Origin: G963556115 sp963667375 | GTDB taxonomy: Bacteria; Planctomycetota; SZUA-567 | Length of the DNA stretch: 64,000 nt | Assembly (NCBI GenBank): GCA_963667375.1 | Contig: OY763323.1 | Span: 1,860,001 to 1,924,000, forward strand | Direction of reading: 5' to 3' | The notes under the pieces: generated by a model | Told to the model about the DNA's origin: nothing | Database searches by the model: none | What the model saw: only the letters and a program-made list of their open reading frames with translations | Shown: piece by piece, positions 35,412 to 44,390 of the stretch | How positions within the stretch are numbered: position 1 is the first letter of the stretch | Layout of the letters: every line of letters starts with the position of its first letter | Position numbers and translations under genes: made by a program

Positions 35412-37751
35412 TTACCAGCTTCCTCCGGATAATGCGTTACCATAATTACGAAGCTTGTCATAATTATATGATTTTGTGTCTGAATCTGCATCATGGTGAT
35501 GGTGGTTTGACGGTTTATGATGATCGCCTGATGTGCTTTTTATATGATTAAGGGAATTTATTATATTCTGAAGAATTAGCAGATTCTGGGAGTTGCGGCT
35601 GGTCTGTTGGTGCTGATGCTGGACAAGCTGCTGATTATGTATCAGCTGGTTGATATAGTTGTTGGCTGCCTGGACATTTATATTACAGCTTTCAGCGATT
35701 GCGAGATTACGCAGATGCAGGGCAAGGTTTATATTGCCGAGTCGTATTGCATTGACCAATTTTTCCATTATCTCACCACATTTTGGACTGATAAAATTAA
35801 ATTTCTGATTATCCGCAGATGTATCATCATCACAGGATGTGCATAAGTCCGCTCCTCCAGAATTGGTGGAAGTGTCGGTCGCGTCCTGATTCTGGTCTCC
35901 TCCTTTCGATGTAAATATTGACTGCTCATTATTGTCTTGAGCTTTGTCTTCTGAATCAGGCTGGTTGTCGGCTTCTTTTATTTCGATATCAATATATGCG
36001 TACATCCCTTCGTGGTTGAGCTGTACCATGACTTTCCCGGGCTTAAAACCAACTCCGCTCACGGCGTTACTGTGATCACCAAGACTTAAAAGGTCATTTC
36101 CATAATTATTCCATTTGAAGCTTCCGTCTGAGGGGTATGGCCTTCCTGAAGCATCGCAGGCTATTAGTGTAAGCCCTTCTCCTACGGTTATACTTGTGGG
36201 GCCGGCAATGGTAAGTCCGCCAAATACCAGTATCATCTGATTGTTATTATCTGTTACTGGTGTACTATCCTGAGGCTGCTGGGCGGTATCGGAATCGGTA
36301 TTATGGTTTTTATCGTTAGTGTAGTCATTGGACGTTGAGTCATCAGCTGGAGGTGAGTCTGGAATTTCAGGGGTACAGCCGTTTTGCAGTGCAGAGTTCG
36401 ATGCCATGAGGTTTTCCGCTTCTTGCAGAATATTAGAAATTTGCGCAGTAAGTTTTTTTATCATCTCCGGATTGATATCAGCCAGTGACGGAGAATATGG
36501 CTGCAGCGCATCGGCTGCAAATTTTCCGTTGGCACTCAGCTTATTTCTTATGGACTGAATCTTATAGAGTATGTTGCGGTATACATTTGAAAGTCTGGTT
36601 TTAACTGCAGTCAGTCTGGAATTATACTGGCTGTAAAAACTGCTGGAGGTTGGAAACAGGTTGGTGTAATAAGCGGAACTGTCTGCAATTTCATTCTTAA
36701 GTACAGTGAGTTCCGAACCAATAGCGGAATTTTCTGAGGTGGCTTCATTTTCGATGGCGTTGAGAGCTGAATGAATGTTTGCCGTTAATTGTTGTATACT
36801 TGTTAGCGTTTTGCGGCATTCAGTATTATAGTTATTACGTTTTTGATTAATAGCTGTGATCTTTTCTATTATATTATTATATTCGTCAATAGCATATTGT
36901 GAAATCAACTCCGCTTCTGCTTCACTGGTGCGAAGTTCAGAAAGTGCCGCTTGGCATTCTTGAAAGGCTGTCTTTACGAAGGTGCTGTCAGCATCTGAGC
37001 TGCAGTTGTGCTTTCGCGTAGTGGCGGAAGAAATCTTACGTATTATTTCCGCCCGGTTTTTTTCAACAATTTTTAAAAGCTGATTGAGTCGATAGGACTT
37101 ATTTTTGAGATTCTGTATATCCTGATCGATATTGAAAGTAGTTAATATTTTTTTGCCGGAATCTAAGGTAGAGTGCATTAGGTTGAGGCTTTGAAGTTGG
37201 GACTCCATACTGCTGATGTGTGCGGCGGCAGTACTCTGCAGCAGGTTTAGTCTGCTATTTAATTTATCAAGTGTGCTGTTAAAATGCTTGAATTGATAGC
37301 GCATATTTTCCTGCTCATCGTCATCATCGGTCTGAGAGGGTGATTTTGGTGTGCCTGAGCTCTGATTTTTTTTTCGGTTGTTATCGACAATTTCGATCCA
37401 GCGTGTTGGATCTCCGGTGAGCGCAGAATTAATTGCCTGATAACGATTGATAAGGTTATAGCATTCTTCAAATTTTTCTGGGTGATCCAGTGCTTCGATT
37501 GTTAGTGACTGCATTTTGGTGTAGGTATCGGTTCGTAAATATTGGGTCGTTGCAGCTGGGATTGCTGAAAGTGCAGTTGCCATATGCCCACCGGGCAACT
37601 GTGTTCCTGCTGCGGTTGAGGCAACTTCCAAAGCGGTATCCAGATGCTTTTTTATGGTATTGAAGGATAAATCATCATCAGCAGAATATGTGGAAATTGC
37701 AGAAAAATAAATCATGAATATAATATACAAACTTATTTTGGGATATCTCAT
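35412..37751 (-). CDS. Exported coiled-coil protein with Ig-like domain and His-rich tail
   Basis: The frame opens at TTG 37763, but that codon is inside the Shine-Dalgarno sequence (TTGGAG), so ATG 37751 is the start (779 aa). A signal peptide ends near residue 23 (STYS-ADD). Long coiled-coil helices run from about 120 to 460. A bacterial Ig-like (Big-type) domain follows at about 495-580, with GLTIAGPTSITVGEGLTLIA and FKPGKVMVQL. Next are acidic Asp/Gln-rich linkers, a CTSCDDD cysteine pair, a short helical domain and a tail rich in His and Asp (HHKPSNHHHHDADSD) that could bind metal. I do not recognise a family. It is the first gene of an operon with the TPR protein. Confidence 0.8.
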   Translation of the reverse strand: MRYPKISLYIIFMIYFSAISTYSADDDLSFNTIKKHLDTALEVASTAAGTQLPGGHMATALSAIPAATTQYLRTDTYTKMQSLTIEALDHPEKFEECYNLINRYQAINSALTGDPTRWIEIVDNNRKKNQSSGTPKSPSQTDDDDEQENMRYQFKHFNSTLDKLNSRLNLLQSTAAAHISSMESQLQSLNLMHSTLDSGKKILTTFNIDQDIQNLKNKSYRLNQLLKIVEKNRAEIIRKISSATTRKHNCSSDADSTFVKTAFQECQAALSELRTSEAEAELISQYAIDEYNNIIEKITAINQKRNNYNTECRKTLTSIQQLTANIHSALNAIENEATSENSAIGSELTVLKNEIADSSAYYTNLFPTSSSFYSQYNSRLTAVKTRLSNVYRNILYKIQSIRNKLSANGKFAADALQPYSPSLADINPEMIKKLTAQISNILQEAENLMASNSALQNGCTPEIPDSPPADDSTSNDYTNDKNHNTDSDTAQQPQDSTPVTDNNNQMILVFGGLTIAGPTSITVGEGLTLIACDASGRPYPSDGSFKWNNYGNDLLSLGDHSNAVSGVGFKPGKVMVQLNHEGMYAYIDIEIKEADNQPDSEDKAQDNNEQSIFTSKGGDQNQDATDTSTNSGGADLCTSCDDDTSADNQKFNFISPKCGEIMEKLVNAIRLGNINLALHLRNLAIAESCNINVQAANNYINQLIHNQQLVQHQHQQTSRNSQNLLILQNIINSLNHIKSTSGDHHKPSNHHHHDADSDTKSYNYDKLRNYGNALSGGSW

Positions 37752-37805
37752 AATAATCTCCAATATGATAAGTCGTAGCTAATCTGTTTATTTCTGTATA
37801 CTTAA

Positions 37806-37870
37806 TTATACCATTAAAATTCAATTATGTTTAATTTTTTTTAAGTATCATAATACTTAAAATGGTATAA
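37806..37870. promoter_or_regulatory. Inverted repeat between the exported-protein operon and the EamA gene
   Basis: TTATACCATT (37806-37815) and AATGGTATAA (37861-37870) are perfect inverted copies 45 bases apart, with a smaller hairpin AAGTAT/ATACTT inside. The AT-rich setting makes chance possible. It lies upstream of the 37751 start, so it may be regulatory. Confidence 0.3.
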
Positions 37871-37988
37871 CTTCTGCAGCGGGTGGTGCCAGGAAGTATG
37901 GGATAATAAAACAGTGTTTATATATGTTGTAGTTGCTTGTGATTATTACAATTTAAATAATGTATGGTCTCTTATTCTTGTCGGGTTT

Positions 37989-38873
37989 TTACCTCTTATG
38001 CTGATTATGTTGTGGTTTAGCGGTAGCAATTTCATTTATTCCGATTGCCAGCAGCAGCATGAATGCTCCAAGCAGCTGGAGCAGAGTTATCTCTTCTCTA
38101 ATGATTACAATTGAGATCAGTAGCGAGATGAGTGGATCTATATAGCTTAAAATAGCTATAGAATTGGCTTTCAGTCCTTTCATGCCGCTAAAAAACAGGT
38201 AGAAGCCGATGCCGCCATGGAGTATTCCGAATAGCAGTATCCAGAATAGATCGGAGGTTGTAAGAAATAAGCCCGTACCGCCGGAGGTAAGTATTGTAAA
38301 TATAAAGAGTATCACTGCGGATATTCCGAGCTGGATTATGGTTTCGGTTAGACCGTCAATTTCATGTATGAATTTATTGGTGATAGTCATCGCCGCATAG
38401 AAGGCCGCAGCAATAAGTCCGTAACCGATTCCCAGCAGATTTGCATTAGCGGTTTCCTGATAGCCGGCGTGCAGTATCAGAAATAAACCTGCAAGAGCTA
38501 TAATAACACATAGCAGTTGTTTAAGGGACAATTTATCTTTCAGGATTATGGGTGATAATCCTATAACTATTACCGGAGCGAAATAGTAACTCAGCGCAGC
38601 ATTGGCAATTGTCGTTTCTTTATAGGCCTGAAACAGAAAGATCCAGTTTCCGCTGAGTGTAATCCCGGATATTATGAGGGGGTAAATATTGCTTTTCACA
38701 GCAGTTATATTTAGTTGCTGCCGGTTGAGTATATAAATACTCAGCAGCAGCAGACTGCCGACAAGGCTGAGATATAATGCCAAAATACTTGGTAATATGT
38801 TTATGTATTTGGCAAATATTCCTACCGCTCCGAAAATAATCATTGAGATGATAAAATATGCTTTTGCTTTCAT
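37989..38873 (-). CDS. EamA-family (DMT) transporter
   Basis: A 294-aa inner-membrane transporter with ten hydrophobic helices in two five-helix halves, the drug/metabolite transporter EamA layout. The second half starts near residue 148 (NLLGIGYGLIAAAFYA). The conserved proline/glycine helix ends of the family (SYIDPLISLLISIVII) are present. It is divergent from the LysR gene with a shared 250-base promoter region, so the LysR protein probably controls it. Family members export amino acids or other small metabolites; the substrate here is unknown. Confidence 0.92.
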   Translation of the reverse strand: MKAKAYFIISMIIFGAVGIFAKYINILPSILALYLSLVGSLLLLSIYILNRQQLNITAVKSNIYPLIISGITLSGNWIFLFQAYKETTIANAALSYYFAPVIVIGLSPIILKDKLSLKQLLCVIIALAGLFLILHAGYQETANANLLGIGYGLIAAAFYAAMTITNKFIHEIDGLTETIIQLGISAVILFIFTILTSGGTGLFLTTSDLFWILLFGILHGGIGFYLFFSGMKGLKANSIAILSYIDPLISLLISIVIIREEITLLQLLGAFMLLLAIGINEIATAKPQHNQHKR

Positions 38874-39123
38874 GGTAGAGTTCTATTCTGTGTTTAATAT
38901 TTTAAAGATTTTCGGTGAATTAACTTTCATTTGTGGATAATATTAGTAAACAGTATTGAATGATAAAAACGAATATTTGTAATAGTTATTATGACTAATT
39001 CAGATGTAAAGATGTTATGTATTGCTGTAATTGCTGTTATGTGTTATTGTTGAGGTCTGATAAAAGTTAATATGTTTGTATTTTATTATTGCAAATACAG
39101 ATTTTTGTTGAGGAGCGGTTGCG

Positions 39124-40005
39124 ATGGATATGAATGTTCAAAAATTTCTGGCTTTTGTTAAGACTGTTGAATGCGGCAGCTTTACCAGAGCGGCGGAAGT
39201 GTTGCATTATTCACAATCCGGGATAAGTCGGATGATCGGTGATTTGGAGCAAAAATGGCGGGTGGCTCTGCTTGAACGCGGGCGCTCCGGGGTGCGGCTT
39301 ACCTCTGACGGCATGAAGCTGTTGCCGTTTGCCAGGAGTGTTTGCGACGAGTATGAGAAGCTGCAGATGCAGGTTGATGAACTGCATGGATTGGAATCGG
39401 GATTGATCCGCATCGGGATATTTTCCAGTGTGGCGACACATTGGCTGCCGAGAATTATCCGGAAGTTTCAGCAGGATTATCCGAATATTAATTATGAACT
39501 GCTGCTTGGGGATTATACTGAAATTGAGAGCTGGATTCATGAGGGGCGTGTAGACTGCGGCTTCCTGCGTCTACCGACCCATCCTGAGTTTGAGACGCTG
39601 TATCTTGAAAGGGATAAGCTGCTGGCCGTCTTGCCTGCAGAGCATCCGCTGGCCAACCGCAAGCTTTTCCCGGTCAAGCGGTTGGGTGATTATCCGTTTA
39701 TGCTGCTTGAGAAAGGAGCCAAAGCCGAAATATCTGAAATCTTTGAACGGAATAAGATCACGGCGCGTACGCAGTTTACAACCTGGGATGATTATGCTAT
39801 CATGTCAATGGTTGAGAGCGGGTTGGGAATCAGTATTTTACCCGAACTAATTCTGCGGCGTATTCCTTATCGGGTAGTGATAAAAGAGTTGGATGTGCCG
39901 GCATATCGTGAAATCGGACTGGCTATGAGAGATAGAAAGTCGGCATCGCTGGCGGTCAAAAGATTTTTGGACTATCTCGATTATCGAAAAGATCCGCAGG
40001 AGTAG
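39124..40005 (+). CDS. LysR-family transcriptional regulator
   Basis: A 293-aa LysR-type regulator. The N-terminal helix-turn-helix (about 3-62) reads FLAFVKTVECGSFTRAAEVL then YSQSGISRMIGDLEQ, and the substrate-binding domain covers about 88-290. GAGGAG lies 8 bases before the ATG. Regulators of this type usually control the divergent gene, here the EamA transporter at 38873, with binding sites in 38874-39123. I could not pick out a convincing T-N11-A box. The small CoA-binding protein gene follows in the opposite direction. Confidence 0.93.
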   Translation: MDMNVQKFLAFVKTVECGSFTRAAEVLHYSQSGISRMIGDLEQKWRVALLERGRSGVRLTSDGMKLLPFARSVCDEYEKLQMQVDELHGLESGLIRIGIFSSVATHWLPRIIRKFQQDYPNINYELLLGDYTEIESWIHEGRVDCGFLRLPTHPEFETLYLERDKLLAVLPAEHPLANRKLFPVKRLGDYPFMLLEKGAKAEISEIFERNKITARTQFTTWDDYAIMSMVESGLGISILPELILRRIPYRVVIKELDVPAYREIGLAMRDRKSASLAVKRFLDYLDYRKDPQE

Positions 40006-40023
40006 TACGTAAGGCTACTGCTT

Positions 40024-40395
40024 TCAAACCTGCCATTGTTTGGTATTAAGTAGTACCAGAGTGCAGGCGCGCTGAACTATGATACCGGCTTTTTGTGCTT
40101 CAGTTTCAAGCAGAGCATTTTCAGTTCCGGGATTCATCACAATCCGGCGTGGAGCGCAAGCTATGATATCCGGGATCAACTCGGTAGATAGTTTGTCATT
40201 TACATATAGGGTAATGGTCTCTACCGGAACGTTTATATCCTTGAGGCTGGCAAGGCAAGGTATACCGTTGATTTCTTTGGCCGTAGGGTGAATCGGAATA
40301 ACCGGGATACCGTTACTGTGTAGCAACGCAACAGCCTTGTTTGAATATCTGTCTTCTTTGGGGGATGCCCCTAAAACTACGGTGACGTTACTCAT
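40024..40395 (-). CDS. CoA-binding (YccU-like) small protein
   Basis: A 123-aa Rossmann-type protein of the CoA_binding_2 family. The nucleotide-binding start VVLGASPKEDRYSNKAV is complete, and the family's later stretch VPIHPTAKEINGIPCLASL and RIVMNPGTEN are present (here IPIHPTAKEI). Length is typical. The substrate or physiological role of the family is poorly known; some members bind CoA or related nucleotides. It converges on the LysR gene and lies 200 bases from the cyclophilin-like gene, so it is probably transcribed alone. Confidence 0.85.
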   Translation of the reverse strand: MSNVTVVLGASPKEDRYSNKAVALLHSNGIPVIPIHPTAKEINGIPCLASLKDINVPVETITLYVNDKLSTELIPDIIACAPRRIVMNPGTENALLETEAQKAGIIVQRACTLVLLNTKQWQV

Positions 40396-40601
40396 CGGTT
40401 TTCCTTTCGCATATAATCAGTATGAGAACTTATAGTCTGAATTACAAATTACCATAAAGAAACGCTGCTGTCAAGCATATATACCAAGTTAGAAAGAACC
40501 TGCTTATTCGTGTGGCGAAACTGCATGCTGTCGATACACCGGTTTGTAATACTGGTAAGTGTTGCTTGACAGGCAGAGTGATATATCTGAAATCTGCTAA
40601 T

Positions 40602-41429
40602 TTAAAATTTTTCTATTACAACGGTTCCTGACAGCTGTTTGATATTATCTGCACCGGTTGTAGCTGCTCCCAGTTCATAAAGTCCGGAGGCAGAACCGAA
40701 TTTGCGGTAAAACATAACGACATCACCCCAGGGAGCGTAGTACGCAAGAGTTCCGGCGTCGGCATTTGCCAGAGGTGTGTCTTCAGTGCTCAGTTTTTCT
40801 GGCGGATAAAATATTTTCTCGTTGCTCGCATAATCTTCGACCTTAATTGTCAGCGGTAACTGTGTATACAGGGCTTGCGCGGCCTTACTGTCATTGAGCT
40901 CAAATACTGTGCTTGCGCCTTTTGCTGTAACCTTTATTTTCATTATTGTTCCATTCTGTTTTAAATATTTTTCGATTGTCGCCTGACCGGACATCTTGGC
41001 GATATCTCCGGTTGCGCTCAGAATTATTCCCAGCCGGTGCATCTCGTCACCGGCATAAAAATCCCTGTAGAGTATGAAGACATCACCCCAAGGTGCATAA
41101 TAACTTAATTCACCTTTTTTACCGTCATGGTAGGATTCGGCAGCTGTTACCTGGAGCTTTTGCGGAGGGTAGAACAGCCATTGGGCATCTCGGAAATTTG
41201 AGAGTCTGGTTTGCAGCGGCAGCTGTCTGTACAGTTCATGTGCCGCCGCAGTGTCGTACAGCTGGAAAATTGCGGATACACCGCCGGCTGTGATCTTGAG
41301 CTGCAGTTCAGAAAGTTTCAGTTCCGCTGTCCCGGCATCATCGGCAATGACCGGAGTCTGTACGCTGGTACTGCCAGCAACTATTATTAATGTGAGTGTT
41401 AGCCAGAATAGAGCTCTAAGTGTTTTCAT
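40602..41429 (-). CDS. Exported protein with two cyclophilin-like domains
   Basis: A 275-aa protein with a signal peptide (about 1-29). It has two copies of the cyclophilin-like fold typical of small bacterial cyclophilin_like proteins: about 38-150 and about 165-275. Each copy has the pattern FxLxD/xxAxxLYxQLP, YPPxKL, then LxYYAPWGDVxxxYRxF. The fold is related to cyclophilin, but the prolyl isomerase active site is not known to be kept, so no enzyme activity is claimed. A single-domain relative lies at 42735. In related gene clusters such proteins sit with flavodoxins and YqhD-type dehydrogenases, as here. Confidence 0.82.
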   Translation of the reverse strand: MKTLRALFWLTLTLIIVAGSTSVQTPVIADDAGTAELKLSELQLKITAGGVSAIFQLYDTAAAHELYRQLPLQTRLSNFRDAQWLFYPPQKLQVTAAESYHDGKKGELSYYAPWGDVFILYRDFYAGDEMHRLGIILSATGDIAKMSGQATIEKYLKQNGTIMKIKVTAKGASTVFELNDSKAAQALYTQLPLTIKVEDYASNEKIFYPPEKLSTEDTPLANADAGTLAYYAPWGDVVMFYRKFGSASGLYELGAATTGADNIKQLSGTVVIEKF

Positions 41430-41514
41430 ATATTTCTCTCAAGTAATAGCGTTAAGATACAGAACCGCGGGTATACGGTGATTGCCGAATCAGTATATAA
41501 GTATGGTGCCGTTG

Positions 41515-41991
41515 TTATAAAGCTGCGGCTTTTATCCAGGACTTAATTTTAGAGTGCGTGTCTTTGCTGCCACTGCCGTAAATCTCCAGGGATTTTTGCG
41601 GTTTGCAGCCGCGGCACATGCCGGCAACATCTCTTTCAAATTTTCCGCCGCCACCACCGCCATGGGTGTAGAATGGCAGTACGGTTATGCCGGTAAAATC
41701 AAAGTTATCAATGAATGTAGCTAGTGGTGGCGCCATTGTTCCGCACCAGATAGGGCTGCCGAGAAATACGGCTGAGTATGATTTATTTTCCGGCATTGCA
41801 ATGAGTTCAGGTCTGAAATTAGCTCTAATCTCGTTTCTGGCCTGCGCGACACAGGCACTGTAATCGCTGGTGTATGGTACTACCGGCTCAACAGCAAACA
41901 GTTCGCCACCAGTTTCATCGGCGATTAATTCGGCGATATCCTGGGTGTTGCCGGACCATGAATAATAGGCAATTAAAATTTTTGTACTCAT
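41515..41991 (-). CDS. Flavodoxin
   Basis: A 158-aa FMN-binding electron carrier. The phosphate-binding loop is at the N-terminus as YYSWSGNTQDIAELI, and the later flavin-binding regions are GSPIWCGTMAPPL and FYTHGGGGGGKFERD. No transit signal, so it is cytoplasmic. It is one of two flavoproteins in this leftward run. Clusters of flavodoxin, cyclophilin-like protein, cupin and carboxymuconolactone decarboxylase under a YqhC-type regulator are linked to electrophile or redox stress; that role is inferred from the neighbours. Confidence 0.9.
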   Translation of the reverse strand: MSTKILIAYYSWSGNTQDIAELIADETGGELFAVEPVVPYTSDYSACVAQARNEIRANFRPELIAMPENKSYSAVFLGSPIWCGTMAPPLATFIDNFDFTGITVLPFYTHGGGGGGKFERDVAGMCRGCKPQKSLEIYGSGSKDTHSKIKSWIKAAAL

Positions 41992-42113
41992 CTTTCCTCC
42001 ATTGGTCTTCTTATATAATTAATCTCTAGGGTTAAGAAAATGCCTCCAAACTATATTTTAGCATGCTTGGAGCGTTAGTGCGAGATTAATAACGGTAAAA
42101 TTAAATTTTGAAT

Positions 42114-42653
42114 TTACGCTATACTCAGTCCTGCGTTGTAAGCTTCTTGTAGCGCAGGGGTATTTTTTACACCACCGCGGTCCCAGATTCCAGTTACCGC
42201 AATCGTAGCTTTCAGGTTGGAGCCGGGGAGACAGGATGTAAACTGATTCAGACTTTGTGCGGCTTTTTCGGTCTCAGATCTGCCGCCTGCAGAAGCGATA
42301 ATATAATAGAAATCTTTGTTGCGTGCCAGTGAATAGATTGGGCATATTCGATCTATAAATGTCTTGAGCTGTGCGTTCATTGCATGAAAGTACACCGGTG
42401 TGCCAAGAACGATGATTTCGGCGGAAAGTACTTGTGCCATAATTTTGTTCATGTCATCAGCTTGTGAACACTTTCCCGTGCCGCTGATACAGCTGCAGCA
42501 ACCTGTACAATAATTTATATTCATTTCATTGAGAAATAATTTTTCAACATCATTTCCGGCTTCTCTTGCCCCACGCATAAATTCATCGCAGAGCAGGTCA
42601 GAATTTCCGCCTTTGCGCGGGCTGGCTGAAATGATAAGTATTTTCTTTGTCAT
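42114..42653 (-). CDS. NAD(P)H-dependent FMN reductase / flavodoxin-family protein
   Basis: A protein of the NADPH-dependent FMN reductase family, 179 aa from the ATG at 42653. That start is chosen because GAGAG lies 5 bases upstream; the frame extends four codons further. It starts with the flavin-binding KILIISASPRKGGNSDLL. A four-cysteine stretch at about 50-65 (YCTGCCSCISGTGKCSQADD) may bind metal or an Fe-S cluster, as in iron-sulfur flavoproteins. TPVYFHAMNAQLKTFIDR and ASAGGRSETE complete the pattern. It lies in the redox cluster next to the flavodoxin gene and the single cyclophilin-like gene. Confidence 0.88.
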   Translation of the reverse strand: MTKKILIISASPRKGGNSDLLCDEFMRGAREAGNDVEKLFLNEMNINYCTGCCSCISGTGKCSQADDMNKIMAQVLSAEIIVLGTPVYFHAMNAQLKTFIDRICPIYSLARNKDFYYIIASAGGRSETEKAAQSLNQFTSCLPGSNLKATIAVTGIWDRGGVKNTPALQEAYNAGLSIA

Positions 42654-42734
42654 TGTGTCTCTCATTCAGGTGGTTAAGGTTGATTCAAGATATTATAATA
42701 TTAAATTTGTATAAGCATAACCGTCCGTTAGCGG

Positions 42735-43109
42735 TTATAGAAGTTCGATTTGGATGGAAATTTCATTGTCAAAAGAGTCCATGACTGCAGGATCATCGTT
42801 AAGCATACCGAGAGTAACGAGATTCCCGTATTGCTGTGAAATTTCTTCATCCTTATAAAGAATAGTAAAATAACTGCCGTCGGCGGCAAAAGCTACTTCG
42901 CCATTTCTCCAGCCGTTATGCAGTTCCTCTGCAGTGTATGCAAGCGGAGGTGTTATAATACCGCAGTAGTCATGCTGGTATTTCTGTAGTTTGACGGTGC
43001 AGGGCAGTCTTTTGATCAAATCTTTGGCGCAGCTACTCTGGTTTAGAGTTGCGGTAATTACCCGCCCTTTGATATTGAGAGCGATTTTACAGTTTTGCTC
43101 GGTACTCAT
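42735..43109 (-). CDS. Single-domain cyclophilin-like protein
   Basis: A 124-aa cytoplasmic protein (no signal peptide) of the cyclophilin-like group: ALNIKGRVITATLNQSSCAK, LIKRLPCTVKLQKYQHDYCG, then GEVAFAADGSYFTILYKDEE. It is a shorter and more diverged relative of the two-domain exported protein at 40602. It lies between the FMN reductase and hydrolase genes in the leftward redox cluster. A hairpin at 43147-43197 separates it from the hydrolase gene. Family function is not established. Confidence 0.72.
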   Translation of the reverse strand: MSTEQNCKIALNIKGRVITATLNQSSCAKDLIKRLPCTVKLQKYQHDYCGIITPPLAYTAEELHNGWRNGEVAFAADGSYFTILYKDEEISQQYGNLVTLGMLNDDPAVMDSFDNEISIQIELL

Positions 43110-43146
43110 AATTGTGTTCTTTCATGGTTCAATAATGTTTGATAAC

Positions 43147-43197
43147 CTGCAGGTACAGCTTTTGCAGTCCTAAACGGATGCGTCCCTGTACCTGCAG
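43147..43197 (-). terminator. Hairpin after the alpha/beta-hydrolase gene
   Basis: CTGCAGGTACAG (43147-43158) pairs perfectly with CTGTACCTGCAG (43186-43197) across a 27-base loop. It follows the hydrolase stop (43265) on the minus strand. The U-run is absent, so it may be a weak terminator or RNA end structure. Confidence 0.5.
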
Positions 43198-43264
43198 CGG
43201 TATAAATTTTTGATCCCTGCTATAGAATCAGGCTTTTTCTCAAGCGTGGTCGGCAGGAATTATG

Positions 43265-44323
43265 CTATTTCAGGTTTTCGGTAAAGAAGGAGGTCAGTTT
43301 ATCAAAAGGAATATAATTTGAGTCTCCTCCATCATAAAGATCTATATGACGAGCGCCAGGAACGATGTACAGCTCTTTCGGTTCTGCCGCCCTTTTGTAT
43401 GCATCCTCGGTAAAGTAACGTGAATGCGCTTTTTCACCCATGATAAAGAGAATAGGTCTTGGTGAAATGGTGTCTATATAGTTAAGCAGCGGGAAGTTCA
43501 TGAATGCCATACTGCTGGTAAGTGAGAATGGTCCTTTGGCTCTTGGGTGATGACCTCGCTTCATGCCGTAGTATTCGAAGAATTCGCTTGAAATAGGGTC
43601 GAGTCCTTCAGGTAACTTGTCCAGAGCGACATCAGGGAAGCCGGCAGGAACAGCCGGCAGGCCGGTTTCAAAATCCTCCCACCGCTGCTGTCCGAGCTGA
43701 TCCAGAATTTTTGTACGCTGCTCTGCGGTCATTGTATCTTTCCAGCCGTAACGGGTAACCCGGCTCATATCATACATGCTGGCAACAGCTATAGCCTTGA
43801 TGCGGGTGTCTACCTGGGCTGCAGTCAGCGCAAACCCGCCGCTGCCGCAGATACCGATGACGCCGATTTTTTCTCTATCCACGAAGGGACGGGTACCGAG
43901 ATAATCCACACCGGCGCTGAAATCTTCAACAAAGATATCGGGTGAAGAGATACGACGCGGCCAGCCACTGCTCTCACCGTTATATGATTCATCGAAAGCC
44001 ATAGCTACGAAACCGCGTTCAGCCATAGTCTGGGCGTAGATTCCCGCTCCCTGCTCTTTGGTCCCGCCATAAGGGGTTCCGACAAGCAGTGCCGGATATT
44101 TCTTGGATTTATCCATGTCTTTGGGCATATATAGATCAGCTACGACTCTGGTGCCGTATCTGGTCGGATATGCAACTTTTTGATGTGTCACTTTCTTACT
44201 CCTTTTAAAGGTTTTATCCCATTGCTGATCAGCCGCGTATCCTGTCTGAATGACAGTGAATACAAACGCTACCGCAAGGGCTATATAGCATCCGATTCTG
44301 GTGTTCTGTTTTATTGAATTCAT
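43265..44323 (-). CDS. Exported alpha/beta hydrolase
   Basis: A 352-aa protein with a signal peptide (about 1-30, ending near GYA-ADQ) and an alpha/beta-hydrolase domain. The nucleophile elbow is GICGSGGFAL (Ser within GxSxG reads G-S-G-G after IGICGS). The early PALLVGTPYGGT supplies the oxyanion loop, and a late GARHIDLYD holds the likely catalytic His. It resembles the dienelactone hydrolase-like enzymes frequent in stress clusters with carboxymuconolactone decarboxylase-like proteins. The C-terminal stretch FDKLTSFFTENL is usual for this group. Substrate unknown. It follows the CMD gene after 67 bases and is likely co-transcribed. Confidence 0.87.
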   Translation of the reverse strand: MNSIKQNTRIGCYIALAVAFVFTVIQTGYAADQQWDKTFKRSKKVTHQKVAYPTRYGTRVVADLYMPKDMDKSKKYPALLVGTPYGGTKEQGAGIYAQTMAERGFVAMAFDESYNGESSGWPRRISSPDIFVEDFSAGVDYLGTRPFVDREKIGVIGICGSGGFALTAAQVDTRIKAIAVASMYDMSRVTRYGWKDTMTAEQRTKILDQLGQQRWEDFETGLPAVPAGFPDVALDKLPEGLDPISSEFFEYYGMKRGHHPRAKGPFSLTSSMAFMNFPLLNYIDTISPRPILFIMGEKAHSRYFTEDAYKRAAEPKELYIVPGARHIDLYDGGDSNYIPFDKLTSFFTENLK

Positions 44324-44390
44324 TTATATACTCCTTATTTTTAGGATTAGATGTTATTCTGTCGCTGATTTTTAATATCAGCTTTACAAC

